Below, in pieces: positions 34,913 through 48,405 of a DNA stretch of 64,000 nt. The position numbers and the translations under genes are program-made. The notes under the pieces were generated by a model. The model saw only the letters and a list, made by a program, of their open reading frames with translations, did no database searches and was not told where the DNA came from. The stretch comes from Tolypeutes matacus. Taxonomy: Eukaryota > Chordata > Mammalia > Cingulata > Chlamyphoridae. Within the stretch, counting starts at the first letter, position 1. Each line of letters opens with the position of its first letter. Location of the stretch: contig JAKSZT010038599.1 in NCBI GenBank assembly GCA_026826555.1, forward strand, positions 2,527,040 through 2,591,039. The letters run 5' to 3'.

Positions 34913-37900
34913 GTAAGTATTAACTGGTTTGTACTATGTATTTTCAAATTATTTTATTTTCTCCATTTTACTCCAGTAGTCAGCAAGCTCATAATCAATT
35001 TCCTTTCACTCCATATTGTTCAGAACCAGATAACTGGTACTCCTGTTGAATTTTTCCTAATTCACATTACTCACAAATTAACCAATGGTTTCTGTTCACC
35101 ATAACATTAATTTTCATCTCCAAAATAATTGTATTTCAGCATTTGCGATTTTGTAAACCATGTCGATTTTTGCTTGTTTAAGGCAAGAAAAAATTTAGTA
35201 AATCCAATTTTAAAATCAAATGGTTTAATCAACTTATCTTACCCAGTTAGCTTCCACCTGTATATATTCTAAGAGTGAAACCATCTTAAATTTTATTTTA
35301 TTATTCAATATATACCCACTGATAATTTTGACAAGATTATTAATAATCTTGTTCAAGTATTTATAATCTAATACTCCTTTTCAAGAAAAATGGCACAAGT
35401 AAATTAGTCCCCAAATTCACATCATTCCTGTGCAAGAGTTTACATTGTTTTATTCAAATAAATGTTGAACTTATTGAAGATAGGAAGTGTCATATTCTTC
35501 ATTATACTGCCTGTATCAAACACAATACTTTTCACAAAAAGAAGTGATTTAATATATTTCCTGAATGTGTACTAAAAGTAATGATCATACTATCTGTTTT
35601 TAGTTCATTGTAAGGCTGATATTGACAGGTACATAACCTGTCATCCACAAATACATTATAAAAACACAAAATATATCACTAACATATTCATTTATATTAT
35701 ATAATTCTTGCTCTTTACATTTTACCTCACATATGGATATTAAAATGTTAAAAATATTTGATTATATAGCATTTTCAAGAATAAACTTAATTATTCCTTG
35801 ATCTATTGTAATAGTGAAGCTCTCACTCGACTGATATTTTAATATAATAGCCTATAATTATTTAGCATTCTTGATTTTATACCTATAGTCAAAATGGAAA
35901 TGTCATGGAACTTATTAAGTTAAAATATCTTATAAAACTATAAACAATGTCAATTCCTTTGTGCTTAGTCTTGTTATACCTTCCCTTTTTCTTTAATTTG
36001 TATATTGTTATTATTGTATTTTACTGCAAAATCATAAAGCATATGATGCAATAATAAACACACCATTCATATATAATCCTCCAATCAGCTAAATGGATGG
36101 AGTTCTAAACATTATGATAAAATTTAATAATTTCAAAAACATAAAATGACCTTAAGAAACACTGTTGAAGTAGGAAGTAATATATATATATTTAAAGTTA
36201 GTAATCTGGGGCTTATTCTGGGTACAATGGACTTTACTATTTATTAACTTGGACAAATATCTTAACTCTATAGATTTTATTCTTATTTATATTATAAGAG
36301 AGTTAAGCGAGCTGATCTCTTGGTTATTTTTGAGGCTTATCATGATACATGTATTATCTATATATTACCTGTATCTATATAGCAACAAGAATTTTCAATA
36401 AACTACTTGCAAAGTGACTAAGAGAGGAGGCACTATAAAAGTCTAGTGGAAAAAGGACAATGTAGTATAAAAAAAGTGCCAAGAGGGTGTGTGGGGGGAC
36501 GGCGGTGATTGGGTGGTTTATGGAAATCCCCTGTACTTGCTATGTAATTTTTCTGTAGTCTAAAACTTTTCTAAAATTAAAGTTAAAACAGTCAATGGAC
36601 ATATAGTTATGTCTAAAATACATATTTTTTTAACGTGCCAGATATCTCAGATGTGATAATGGGAGATTTAGCAGAGAAGAAATATCTTAATGTGAGAAAG
36701 GCTTAAAGAATCTAAACACTGGGTAAAAATTAACACAGAAAACTCAGTTGATATTCTTATCTCATGGCAGTGAGAGACCACAAAAAATACAATATTTATT
36801 GTAGCAAATCATTTTAGCAAATGAACATGCCCAGAAAAGGCCACAGGCCACAGGTAAAGAGGACAATAACTTGTATATGAAAAACCAGTAAGACAAATTA
36901 AATTCTAGTTCAGAAGTCAAGAAAATTTCATATTCACTTCAACATTCCTCTTGCTTAATTTAATAGATTTCTGAGGAAAATACACACTTTCTGGAAGTAT
37001 AGTTTCCTCTGACTCTAACTTTGCCATAGACTTTCAAGAGATAAGAGAATTGAACAGTGAGAGCTAGGAGACAAAATCATCACTCTTCTGCATGAACTAA
37101 GTAAACATCAGAAACCTGGAGCTACTTCACAGAGGACATCTGAGAAAGTTAAGATTTATCCACTGTAATGAAGAAATTCATGGACCATGTGATCCTTAGA
37201 TAGCAATAGTCAATGAAAAAAGTAAAGCTTGAAACAGTTTCCTTCATAGACTTGGATTCCCCAAACTAATCAACATATTTTGGCTGAATTTCTAATCTGT
37301 GGTAGTTTTTGTCAGGCATACTATAAATTGTGCAGTTGATAAGGAACTTATCAGATATATCGAGAGATAAAGTGTGGCTGGAGTTTCTGTACAGAGAGGA
37401 ATTGCAAAAAGGAAAGATATCATAAAAAGAGGTGGGATATTGCCTTTCTCTTAAAAGATGAACAGAAAGTAAAAATGAACTTCACTGCATAATAAAATTT
37501 CCTTGCCAATGGGTAGAATTTAGATCAATAAAATAAAATATATGGATGGGATTTAAATGTATTACATGAGAAGAGAGACTAAAAGTAAGTCTTAGCATTA
37601 ATAAAGATTTAAATATGTTTTAAAATCAAAATATTTAATTCATGCTTGAAGATATTATTTCAAATGTTTTACGTGATTTATTTTTTTTTCCTAGACTTTT
37701 AATATGAGCCTTCTCAAATTATTTTTGAAATAGTTGAAGTGCTAATTATAAACAGGCTTTTTGGGTTGTGTAGTGTAGTGGTGATTGAGGTACACTTATT
37801 AAAGCAACTTTGAGCCAGACTATGAAAAATCATAATGCCAGACTGAGGAACTCTGCTTTTAAATTAAGTTTGCCTGGTTGTTAATGAAGGAATTTGACCA

Positions 37901-39413
37901 TGGCTATAGCAGGAGCAAACTGGAATTTTAGAAGACTAATCTGATAGAAACAGACACATTAAATGAGAATAGTGAGAAATTTGGAGAAGTGATATTTAAA
38001 GTGTTGATTGTAATCTGAAGCTTGTGATTGCGGTCTGGTTTGTCAGTGTGCTGTCTAGTCAAATTACTTAAACAAACTTAACTGCTGTAATAAGATTATA
38101 TTCCTGACTATTTTGACAAGGTTAACATCAAATGGAACCATATACCAAAGCACATTCTGTAAATCTTATGTTATTATACAAAATACTATATATATATTAT
38201 GGATTTAGAGAATATATAGATGGAATTTAAAAGATTAATTAGTCATGGAGGTTATATGAGTATAACTTGGTGGCTAACTAGATAAGGGGGGAGAGAGGAA
38301 AAGGAAAAGGGAAAGAATATTAGCAAATTGATCCCCATATGTAAAATTAGGATATCTAGTTAATGTAGTTGCACAGTCAACCCTGACTACTAAATGTAAT
38401 CAGGTTTCAAGATCATATAACTAAGTAAATTAGACTGTCAGTTCCTTCATTATGGTGAAGAAATTACTACAGTCTGACATGGCCTGACCATAATTTAAGA
38501 TTTCAAAAAGAAGCTTCTTAGAAATAAATTAAAAAAAAAAATTTAAAATAAAATAATAAAATAAAATAAAAAAGATTTGGACTGTTCCATTGAGAATGCA
38601 GTGATTTGAGGTCGTGGTAGATCCTGTGGTTTATTCAACTTACTCATTCTCAGTTCAGGCTGACCTCTTTATGCAGATATCCTTGATTCACGTTTATTTT
38701 TCTCTCGTGATTTTGGCTCCACTGAAAAGAGCTTTGTTGTATTATTATTATTTTTATTTCTTCAAGGAACTTTTGAAGAAATACCTTAGGACTAATTTGA
38801 ATTGGCAAGCAGGAATCTAAAATGGAAAAGTGGCATTGTACACCAAAAAGAAGATGAAATGCTACAAGGAAAAAGTCTTATAAATTTTAGTTGGCAGCTC
38901 TAGGTACTTTTGTTTCCAACACTATGAAATATCATTACAGTATAGAAGCAGACTTGAGGAAGTAGAGTGAAGTGGAGGCACCCTCTGGGGGTGGGCAGAG
39001 TGGGGGAAAAGAGAAGTAGTCAGAGAAATACTTACACTGAATGTCTTTTAAGTGTCCACACCATCTTTCCAGCACTTTTAGTGGATTGACAAGATAAGCA
39101 AAAAGACTACCTAATTTTATAATAGATTAGAATAAAGTTGTAAAAACATGGTTATAAAAATATAGAAACACAATGAAAATAATTATAAAAGTTGCTCTTC
39201 ATAATTTCAAAAAGCTTATAATTATCATAATTAGTGATTTAGAATTTCTTATCTCATAGATAAACTTATCCTGACAAGAAAAATCTATCTTCAGGATTAT
39301 ATGGAAAATATATCTATACATAAACACATATTTGTATGTACTAAATATATTTTTAGTATACATATATGTCTTTCTTTTTCTATATATATATAATATATTA
39401 TATTAATATAATA
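34913..39413. other. long AT-rich stretch, nothing firmly assigned
   Basis: No further exon-like segment with paired splice sites was found. A possible L1-type 3' end lies at 36480-36590 (gggtggtttatggaaatcccctgtacttgc ... taaaacttttctaaaattaaag). (AAAAT)n-like sequence lies at 38528-38573. Confidence 0.45.
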
Positions 39414-39560
39414 GAGCAAACTGTAGCCTTAAAGGGCTCAACCTATAAACATTTGTAACAAAATAACATTCTTCATTTTTAAAATTTTTCACAGAAATTA
39501 AGCTAACAATCAATGATACCTATGGTTTAAGATTGAGCCCTTTAAGGCTACAGTTTGCTC
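39414..39560. repeat. perfect 28-bp inverted repeat with 91-bp loop
   Basis: The left arm, 39414-39441, starts gagcaaactgtagcctt; the right arm, 39533-39560, is its exact reverse complement ending aaggctacagtttgctc. The next bases inward remain loosely complementary (cctataaac against gtttaaga-type), so the original arms may have been longer. The loop is AT-rich and non-coding. No target-site duplication is evident. It could be a MITE-like fold-back element or a locally formed palindrome. Confidence 0.9.
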
Positions 39561-42500
39561 AGGAAAAATATTGTCGTTTAGTTTAGCAATCAAATATTTA
39601 CCTAAATTTAGTATGAAGGGACAGGAAAATATGTTTTGACACACGAATAAGTGTAGATGTAAAAATTTTTAACAAAATTGTTAGAATGTAAAAATGTCCA
39701 TTTATGGAAAAGATGAAAGAAGAAATTTTGAGTCAAGTGCTACAACTAACAGATGAAACCAGCAATCTCATCAGCTAATGAAAATCAACCTATTATCTAA
39801 TTGAATATATATAATATATTTTATGGAGATTAAATAGATATCCTTTCTGTTTTGAATGAATGAACAAATCAGATTTCTTGGTGATTTGTTTCATTTTGTA
39901 CAGAAAAATGTTTATGAAAATATGAAGCTACTATGAAAAAGCAGAAAAGTAAATTATATTGCTAGTTAAATATTTTCATATATTTAGTAGCAGAATATTA
40001 CTCTAAACATTAACTCAGAGATAAAACAGAGATTTTACAACATAAAAAATAAAAGGATAACCATGCTGAATACTGAGAATTTTCTAGTTTTGTCATTTTG
40101 AAGGATTCTCCCTTTACAGTTACATACTCATTTTGCTTCCCTAAAGCACAAGGGGAAATTTGATGATTTTGGAACTAAACATTAATTTCAGCAGGTGAAT
40201 CCTTTAGCATTGATGGAAACAAACTTTTACTCTAGGTCAAAATCAGCCAAAGCTGTTTTTTAAGGGGGGGCGGGGGGGATCACCACACTGAGAAACTGAG
40301 GTGGTGTCAGAGATACATTGAGAATTTCAGAGTGCTTTAGCAGCTTAAAAGTCCACATTCTGCTCCTTGAATTTGTGGCACTCTGTACGTAGTGGTGGCT
40401 CAATAAGTATTCTCCTAAATTTAAGGAGATTTACAAAATATTTTATTAAGTATGTGAGATGTTTGGTTAAGATCACAGGCTCATAAAAATTTTAGTAGAT
40501 ATATTTATTTCAATGTAAAATAATGCCTATATCAAACATGCTACATTTCCAGCTTTACAAATTAAGAAAAGTATTTACATAAGAAGTCCTTTCTCTGAAA
40601 TGTTAATTTATAAAGTCATCCCATCATTCCAATTGAAACTGAAATTAGGCAGTTGGCCTGAGTTTAAAAGCAGCAGTGAGAAACTGTTGACTATTATTGG
40701 TACAAATAAAATGGCATTCCTTGTCAACAACATTATTAAACTTTGGAAAATAAGCCTATATTTTTTACCTTTGCATGCGAATAATTCCCTCTAGGTTTGC
40801 AGAATCTCAAAATTTAACTGTATAAGAATTCTTTAAAATAAGACTAAATATTTGTCTGCATGCCTGTTTTAGGGGAAGAATTGTCCTTATCTAAAGATGA
40901 ATGTCTTGCCTTTAAAACAAGAAGGTACTATAGATATAAGTTTCCATTTCATAAATATATGCCATTCATGTCATTCTTATTTACAAGAAGTTTTCCTTAC
41001 AGTTCAGTGTGTACGATTCTCTGGGAAGACTGAATAGATGTTGATGAATAAAGAATCCAAAGATGTTGGTTTCAGGGCAACTGAGATCAATCTCATTACA
41101 CAATATTGTTAAGAACACTGTTAGGTTTATACAGGGCAGCTATTACATGTGACATACAACAGGCAAAAGGTTAAATAGATATTGTAAATTAAAAAAAAAT
41201 AAAATTGTTTCAAATTAAAATAAATTCATGAGAGAATGTATGCTGCCATGAATAAAAAAGTGAGGAAGAAAAATTTATAGGCAATTCGTATTGTAGTTGA
41301 ATTCGTTTCATCACAATGAATTTTCAAGATGGAATAAATAGTATTTTTTAGCAAATTTAAAGTAAAACATTAACTCTGTCACAGCATTCTTGCTGGAGAT
41401 TAACTTCCATTGTTTCCATTTTTTCTGAAGAAGATGAAATTGGCATGGCTTATCACAACATGATCACAAAAGAATATATAATGTTTTTAAAAATCATAAG
41501 TAAATTTATATAACTTTTAAATTTTGAACCTGTATAAGAATACATAACTTTAATAAGTTTTAAATTGTGAAATGTGGAATTATCTAGAGGAATTTCTTTC
41601 TTGGAGATTAAGCAAGTTTTCTCACCAAAATTCCCCAATTTGGCCAAGATTAAGCAAAAATAAGTCTTCTCTCAGTTTGATTTTGATTTTATTGACAGAA
41701 TTTGATTAGGTTACTAAATTTCTATAAAAATAGAATTTATTATGAACACAGAATTACAATGATATAAGATTATATTGCTATATAATACATTAATATATAA
41801 CAGTAAATGATATTTTAAATATGAAAATATAATGACTGACTTATAATGCATATTTTAGGAACATATATTAATGACATCGTAAGTTGATAATTGATTTTTA
41901 CTTGAAATGAAGATATTTAGATACTTTTACAAAACCTTATTGGGAACGATTATTTTGCATCTATTTATCTTTTAGGTTGCATTTAAACTGCTATATCACA
42001 CCTGTTTTTAGCACCTGGCATCAGTTTCTTTGTAAAATATAACTACCTATCATTTTTAAACAAGCAAAAAAAAATGATATATTAAGCATGATGAAATTGT
42101 ATTCCGTATCTAGATTCATCATAAAATTATAGGTATGCCAATATAAATTTCATGTTGTAAACTAAAAGGTTCAAATGTCATGAGCTATTTTCTTGATATT
42201 AAGAAAGAATAGCAATCCAGGTGTGGTGATATTTTCAGTTAATGCTTCTGCAGAGGTAATTAAAGGCTTATCAAATTATGACAAAGATTTAATCACATGT
42301 TAAGTCACAAATAACTAATCTAAATATGTCATCAGGAAGTTTGTTAAAGTGATTTTGAATGCGAACTAGTGTTCAAAACTGAAGTTCACTATCTGGGCTG
42401 TATCTATCACCAGACTTTTTCAAGTACACCAAGCCCTTCCCCATCTCTGTTGGCATTTGATAGAGGTGAGTCGTGTATGCTAGGGTAATGTGCAAGTTAA

Positions 42501-43944
42501 TTAATTTAGGCAAACTAATCAGCTATTTATTTTGAGTGGCCAAAGTTTATGTCCATTCTAAATATAGGCCAGTTTGTTCTCACTGGATTGCTTGGTAAGA
42601 ATGAAAAGTTCTGTTTTAGTTTGATACTTCCTATGGAATTCCTTTGTATAGGGCTTTTGAAATATAAATTGATATCAATACATTCATTTAAAGCACTTTT
42701 TTTTTTTTAAAGTTTGTGTTTTGTGGACTGCTAGAAAATAGCAGATAGGTTAATTGTGCTCAATCCTGTGAAAACTCTCTGAAGGCAAGAGTGGTATGTA
42801 AGTGTCTGTTACGTACCAGGTACTGAAGTAATTAATGCTGAATAAAGGAGCAAGGCAATTCGATTTTTAATGAAAATTTAAAGATGTTTTTGTGATGCCA
42901 AAAATCCTGACTATTCAGAGCAAGATTCCAGAGCTCATCAACTTATCAGAATTTTTTAAATTACTTGATATAAAAAGTATATGTTTTTGGAAATAGCTGT
43001 CTAATTTACTGAATTTTCCTAATTGGATTTAAATGTTTAACATCATGTGCTTGTAACAGTGTAATTAGATATTTCACTTTTCCATAGCATGAGTTGATGG
43101 AATGAAGAGAGATGAACAAAATTAATGATCATTTTTGTTTAAGAATTTAGCAATGATTGGAAATTTTACTTATATCCTCCAAGCTAGACAGTATCACTGA
43201 GAGATGAAATAATTCTACAGGCTAAGTGTTATGAGAAAGATGTACAACTTGGATCTTAATTGTAATCAGCTCAGCTAATAATCTGTGAGAGAATAGGTAC
43301 GTGAGTGTCCATTTCTTTTCTTGTTTCTTCATTTTTACCTTAAGGAGAGTGTATTGCTTGAGTTCTCAAATAATATGATGGAGTTCAGTATTTCTAAAAG
43401 TTTTATTGCATTTTAAGAGATACTCTGAAAGCAAAAAAACAAAAATAAAAAAAACACTTTGTCTTCAATTAGTTTAAGAAACACTGCATTCTATCCCAGG
43501 GGAAGATTTAAAATACACATTAGTATATTAAAGGCTCATTGAAGTCATTCAGTAAATTGTCTAAATACATTTCAGAAGTGCTGATGTAGATAAATACACA
43601 AAGAAGGCAATATTTTTTTTGTCAATATTAAGTAATGATTTTTATTAAGAAATCATTAGTGTTCTAATCTTTTTTAAGTAGGTGTCTCATTAACAGCTGC
43701 TGATTTATAATTATTCAGATAGCAAAGTACCACCCAGAGGCCATCTCTTAAATAATGCCTCCATTAGGGAGTACCACTTGACTTACCTGAATTATACCTG
43801 AACAGCTTGGAGACCTCCCATAGATAAGCAACTGTAACAGCTTGCAGGTCTCCTGCATAAAATAAAATAAAATATCCAGAGTGCTGTAAAAAAGCAAAAT
43901 GCTGTAAGTCTGTGAACGTCTTCCTATTTCTGTTTTATTTATAC
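39561..43944. other. long AT-rich stretch, nothing assigned
   Basis: No coding gene or confident repeat. A G-rich run (ggggggcggggggg) occurs at 40264-40278. This is among the least repeat-marked parts of the window and could contain conserved non-coding sequence, which cannot be judged from one genome. Confidence 0.45.
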
Positions 43945-44090
43945 TGATTATAAAAGTAAATTACTTGTTTGAAGTACTACTCTTGAAACTGCTTGTTTCT
44001 CTATAGGGAAGTACTCCTATGAATCCTTTTACTGGAAGTGGTTGATCTTTAGCTTCAGGGATGAGATGTGCAAGGTTAAAAAGCTCTGCT
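43945..44090 (+). repeat. diverged direct duplication, copy 1
   Basis: It shares the order of blocks with 45165-45300: 'atttatactg', 'ttattgtttgaag' type text (ttacttgtttgaagta), 'tactactcttgaaactgc', 'cctatgaatccttttactg' and 'gatctttagcttcaggg'. Roughly two thirds of positions agree by eye. Confidence 0.6.
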
Positions 44091-45164
44091 TTCTAAGGAG
44101 AGAGTCAATATGATTTGAGAATAGAGGAAGACCTTCTAGTAAAAAGGAGACCTACTGGAAATTACCTCTTCCAAAGGCCAGGCAGCTGCATTTCTGTAAA
44201 AATCTAGGCAATGCTGTCCTTTATGTTTAAGTTCCAAAGAACAATTGAAAAGATAAAATCCAAAAGGAGTTTAAAATCATTTTGCCATCCAAGGGAAAAT
44301 TTAACTTTTTTTTTTGCTACATTCAGTTTTGGTTAACAAAACGAAAGTGTTGTTTACTTGGATTAGTGAGTTTAACTCAGAAGATTTATTCGTTTTAAAT
44401 TTACAAATAACTTTCCTGAATCTATTTCTCATATGCTAGAATACAGGCCATATTTTCTAAGCATTTTAGCTGGGTTATCAGAAAAAGGTAACTCACATTT
44501 TCTCTTAGCAAACATAATTTAACTGACTTTAATGTTTTTAATAATACTGAAGCATTAATTTTCAGCCTTGTTAGAAAACTCTTTTGAGAACCAGATGAAA
44601 GCTATGAATATTCTATCCAGAAAAAAACAAAAAACATTGAAGCCCAATTTAATGAGCTCAGCTTAAAAACTCAGCAAGGGTAAGGCAAGAGAATGGGGTG
44701 GCAATTAACCCTATTCAGTTATCCTCCCTTTATCTCTTTTTCTTTAGATAGATAGGTAGATAGATAGATAGATTAATAGATAGATAATAAATGCATACAT
44801 ATATACATAATGTCCACACTCACAAATTCTTTAGTTAGCATTTACAAGGCTAATTGTAAATACATAACAGAAAACGTGCCTTGATATCTGAGGTGTACAA
44901 GGCGTAAATGATAAGAATTCAACATCCCCAGCCAATTGCTGTTATTGAATTTTGTGAAATTGATAGTTTTAATGGCAAAATTCTCTTCAATATGATCAAA
45001 TTTTCCGTGTTCTCATTTACTATTTTATTTATACGACTTTATCCCACAAGGATTCATGGCAGAAAACACCAGACTGCAGAAACAAATCCTGAATGATTTC
45101 ATTATAGGACAAATTCTCAGATATTGTTATTGAAAAAAATATTTACCAACTAAAATTTTAAACA
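44091..45164. other. stretch between the two duplicate copies, nothing assigned
   Basis: No gene or named transposon is visible. An interrupted GATA array lies at 44746-44788. Confidence 0.5.
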
Positions 45165-45300
45165 TTTATACTGTTTATGAAAGTGAGTTATTTGTTTGAA
45201 GTAGTACTCATGAAGTTGCCTGGATCTTTGTGGGGGTGTACACCTGTGAACCTTTTTTCATTGAATATGTTTGACCTTTAGCTCAGGACTGTGTCATTGA
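45165..45300 (+). repeat. diverged direct duplication, copy 2
   Basis: It has the blocks 'atttatactg', 'gttatttgtttgaagta', 'gtactcatgaagttgcc', 'cctgtgaacctttttt' and 'gacctttagctcagga', collinear with 43945-44090. It may be a segmental duplication 1.2 kb apart or two copies of an unlisted repeat. Confidence 0.6.
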
Positions 45301-45638
45301 GAGATGCTTTAGAGATAGTGACAAGGTCAAGTCAATTCTTTTCCAAATGAAAACAAGAAGCAAAAAATCCCATTATAGATTCTTATCAGCCAAATATTTT
45401 TGCATAGCTAAGTATCATCATAAATGACTTCTCTGAATAGTGGCCAAGCACTTCCTGGCTTAGGATACTTTATACTCTTCCTGTTTCTGTGCTTATGTTT
45501 TTTCTCTTTATCCTTACCTGCTTCCTCTTTTTCCAACTTCTAATCTCTACCATATCAAATCCCAATCTTCATCACTTGCAGTTTGATTTAGAACAGGCTA
45601 TGAAGGTTTTTTCTACCAATCCAAAACTTAGGAAATGT
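45301..45638. other. short stretch, nothing assigned
   Basis: No gene, RNA or repeat is recognised. Confidence 0.5.
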
Positions 45639-45652
45639 TGATCAACTACTTT

Positions 45653-46005
45653 ATATATAAATCTTATCACTTTTTAAAAAAGCTTTTTAATTTTTAATTT
45701 TTTAAAATTTTTTATTTGATCTATTTATTCCCCCACCCCACCCCCGCCCTTGCTGCTTGTGCTTGCTGTCTGCTCTGTGTGTCCATTCGCTGCGTGTTTC
45801 CTCTGTGTCTGCTTGTCTCCCTTTGGTGCATCGTCTAGCTGCGCCAACTATCCATGGGCACGGGCCCTCAGCTCTCTGTGGGTATGGGCTCTCAGCTCTC
45901 AGCAGGCGTGGGCCGGCTTGCCCTCACCAGGAGGCCCCATGAACCGAACCAAGGGCCTTCCATATGGTAGACAGGAGCCCATCTGCTTGAGCCACATTCG
46001 CTTCC
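45653..46005 (-). mobile_element. DAS-SINE, third copy
   Basis: The minus-strand head ('ggaagcgaatgtggctcaag') and AT-rich tail match the other two copies. The target-site duplication 'tgatcaactacttt' at 45639-45652 and 46006-46019 is nearly perfect, so the insertion is fairly recent. The middle carries a 'tgggcacgggccctcagctctc' type duplication in place of the 18-base array of the copy at 14024. The 98-residue open frame across it on the plus strand is fortuitous. Confidence 0.9.
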
Positions 46006-46019
46006 TGATCAACTACTTT

Positions 46020-47936
46020 TTTGTACTTCTGTATAATAAATATTAAATCCCATTCTTTACAACTAAAATACATATATTATAAGTTACTCTACAGTTTTCC
46101 TGCCTCTAAGTCTTGTCTTTTCAATGACACTATAATATTTAATTGGTGCTATGAGCAGAATTTCCTTTATAAGAAATTCAGTCTGATTATGGTACTCAGC
46201 CACCATTATCCATAACAAACTCTTAAACTCTTACAGTCTCTATTCCCTTATCTGTAGTGAGATTAAGATGGTGAAAAATAAATGTGGTAGTTTTTCTTTT
46301 AAACAGTAAATTTCTATCAAATTTTTATATTGGTGTAAACTCAAGAACCCAGCAGAATGGAAGATCATAGCATTTTCTCAATACAACAACTTGATTGGAA
46401 TAAAACGGGGTAAACAGGGTATCAAATTCTTTAGGGAATTTTAAAATTTTCCTCTCTTTAATATTGTTGAAAGGTAGACAATAATACCTTGGATTTTTTA
46501 AAAATATATAGAATATAGATACCTCTGATATATGTAAAATATTAATTCAATATATTATGCTGCAAACAATGAAAAGAAAAATAAGAAATTATTAGATGTA
46601 GGTATCTCTGATAATAATGGCCTCTCAAGAAAATCTGATACAAGAATGCATTTGAGGAGAAAAGTAATGGATAATGAGGTATTAAGAAAGAAGTATAAAA
46701 TTCAGCTTTTCAGATATCCATTCAAATAACTTACTGAGAGTGAAATTTATCTCTAAACCCTGACTTAGAGAAATTTGCTGTGATAAATGACTCATCTGGC
46801 TTCCAATTTGTGATTGATATAATGTCTCTTATTGTTTACAAATGAAATGTGTCAGATTTTTATAAAATATATAAAATTTTCATACCTTTGCTCAGATTAA
46901 GCTCACATACATATTTGTGACTAATTGAAAAGAGATATTAGCTGAAGTACCTGAGAGATGATAGCTAACTATTAAATAACCTCCTACAAGGTCTGCCATA
47001 TTCTAAGAAATTCCCTTCTTTCAGTCTACTTGCACAGTATCAAAAGATTTATATCCATTTAACTGTTATTTCATAAAGCAAATCTGATCATATGTATTTG
47101 CTCCTTTCAGCTTACTGTTAATTTTCATATATGTGTTGAATACATTTCTAGCACAGTTGCCACTTTCTTTCTTTCACAAGGATAGAGTCTTCTTCACCCA
47201 CCTATGATTTTGTCACAATTCTCTCTCACCTTGTTCAGAAACTCTTTCATCAAATAAGTCTTTTCTGTTAACTTTCACATAACCTGGCTACTCCCTATTC
47301 CTTGATTTATTTCTTTCCATTCATAAACCTACTTTTCTCACCTTTTTGAATAAACGTCTACTCTTGAATCATTTTTAGGATATAGTTAGTATGTCTTTTA
47401 CACTTTTCTCTTCAATACTAGACTTCTTGAAATAGTGGTATATATTCTTTGCTTTCACCTCCCATTTATTCCTCATTCATCTATAATGTGGTTCCTTTCA
47501 TCATTATCGTTTTCTTTAAAATGTTACCAATCAAACCTTAATTGCCAAATTTGATACCTAGCCCACATCTTATATGATATTTCTTAAACACTTGACAAAT
47601 TTGTTCAGGCTCTCAATCTTAAAACTCTGTTAACTTGAGCATCAACTGTCTTCCATTTAGCCTTTAATTATTATGTTTTTTATATTTTTCAATCTCTCTC
47701 TAATATTACTATCTGCAAATTCTTATTTTAATTCTAGATGCCATCTTATCCTTAAGTGATTTTCCAGTCTTATATCCAGTAAGACCATTTAAACATGTTA
47801 TTTTCTATGATTCTAGTATTTCTACAATCCTTTTATACACAATGAAAAGTTATTTCTTCTTAAAATGCATTTAATTATTTCAGTCACTTATGCAAACCCT
47901 TGTCTGGAATGTAGTAAGGTATAGTTTATTTAGTAA
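46020..47936. other. AT-rich stretch, nothing assigned
   Basis: No gene or named repeat is visible. Confidence 0.5.
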
Positions 47937-48405
47937 TGGTTTTTGGGGTGGCTTGGAGCTATGTACACCAGGAAAAAAAACGTTTTTAATATTAATCCAT
48001 TCCTGTGTGTATAAATCCATTGTAAATAGGAACTTGTGAAGAGGTTACTTCATTTAGGGTATGACCCAACTGACTCAGTATGGTTCTTAATCCTATTACT
48101 AAAGGCCTTATAAGGAAAGAAGAGAAGAAAGAAGGCCAGAGGGAGTAGCCAGAAGCTAGAAGTCAACAGAATCTAGAAGAGAAAAGAAAAGCCAAGAGAG
48201 GCCTCCATGTGAATTACCATGTGACTAAAAAGCCAAGGACCAAGGATCACTGGTAACCAGTCCCAGAATGTCACAAGGATTCCAGGAAAAAGCATGGCTT
48301 TGAATTTGGACTTCTCCAAGCCTCAAAACCATGAGTAAATAAATTCCTATTGTTTAAGCCAACCCACTACATGGTATTTGTTTTGGCAGTTAGGAAACTG
48401 AAACA
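47937..48405 (+). mobile_element. solo LTR (family 1), plus strand
   Basis: It starts TGGTTTTTGGGGTGGCTTGGAG and ends GAAACTGAAACA. Near the end it has 'gtaaataaattcctattgtttaagcc' (AATAAA polyadenylation signal) and 'acatggtatttgtttt', the layout of MaLR-type LTRs. It matches the reverse complement of the LTR at 22809-23857. No clean 5-bp duplication is visible (agtaa against gcatt). Confidence 0.75.

Noticed and set aside
42420..42470. Possible second exon before 'gtgagtcg'
   Set aside because: The only framing acceptor is weak and the short segment contains in-frame stops (tgatag) in a likely phase.
45750..46046. 98-residue cysteine/serine-rich plus-strand frame
   Set aside because: It is the antisense translation of the DAS-SINE at 45653-46005.
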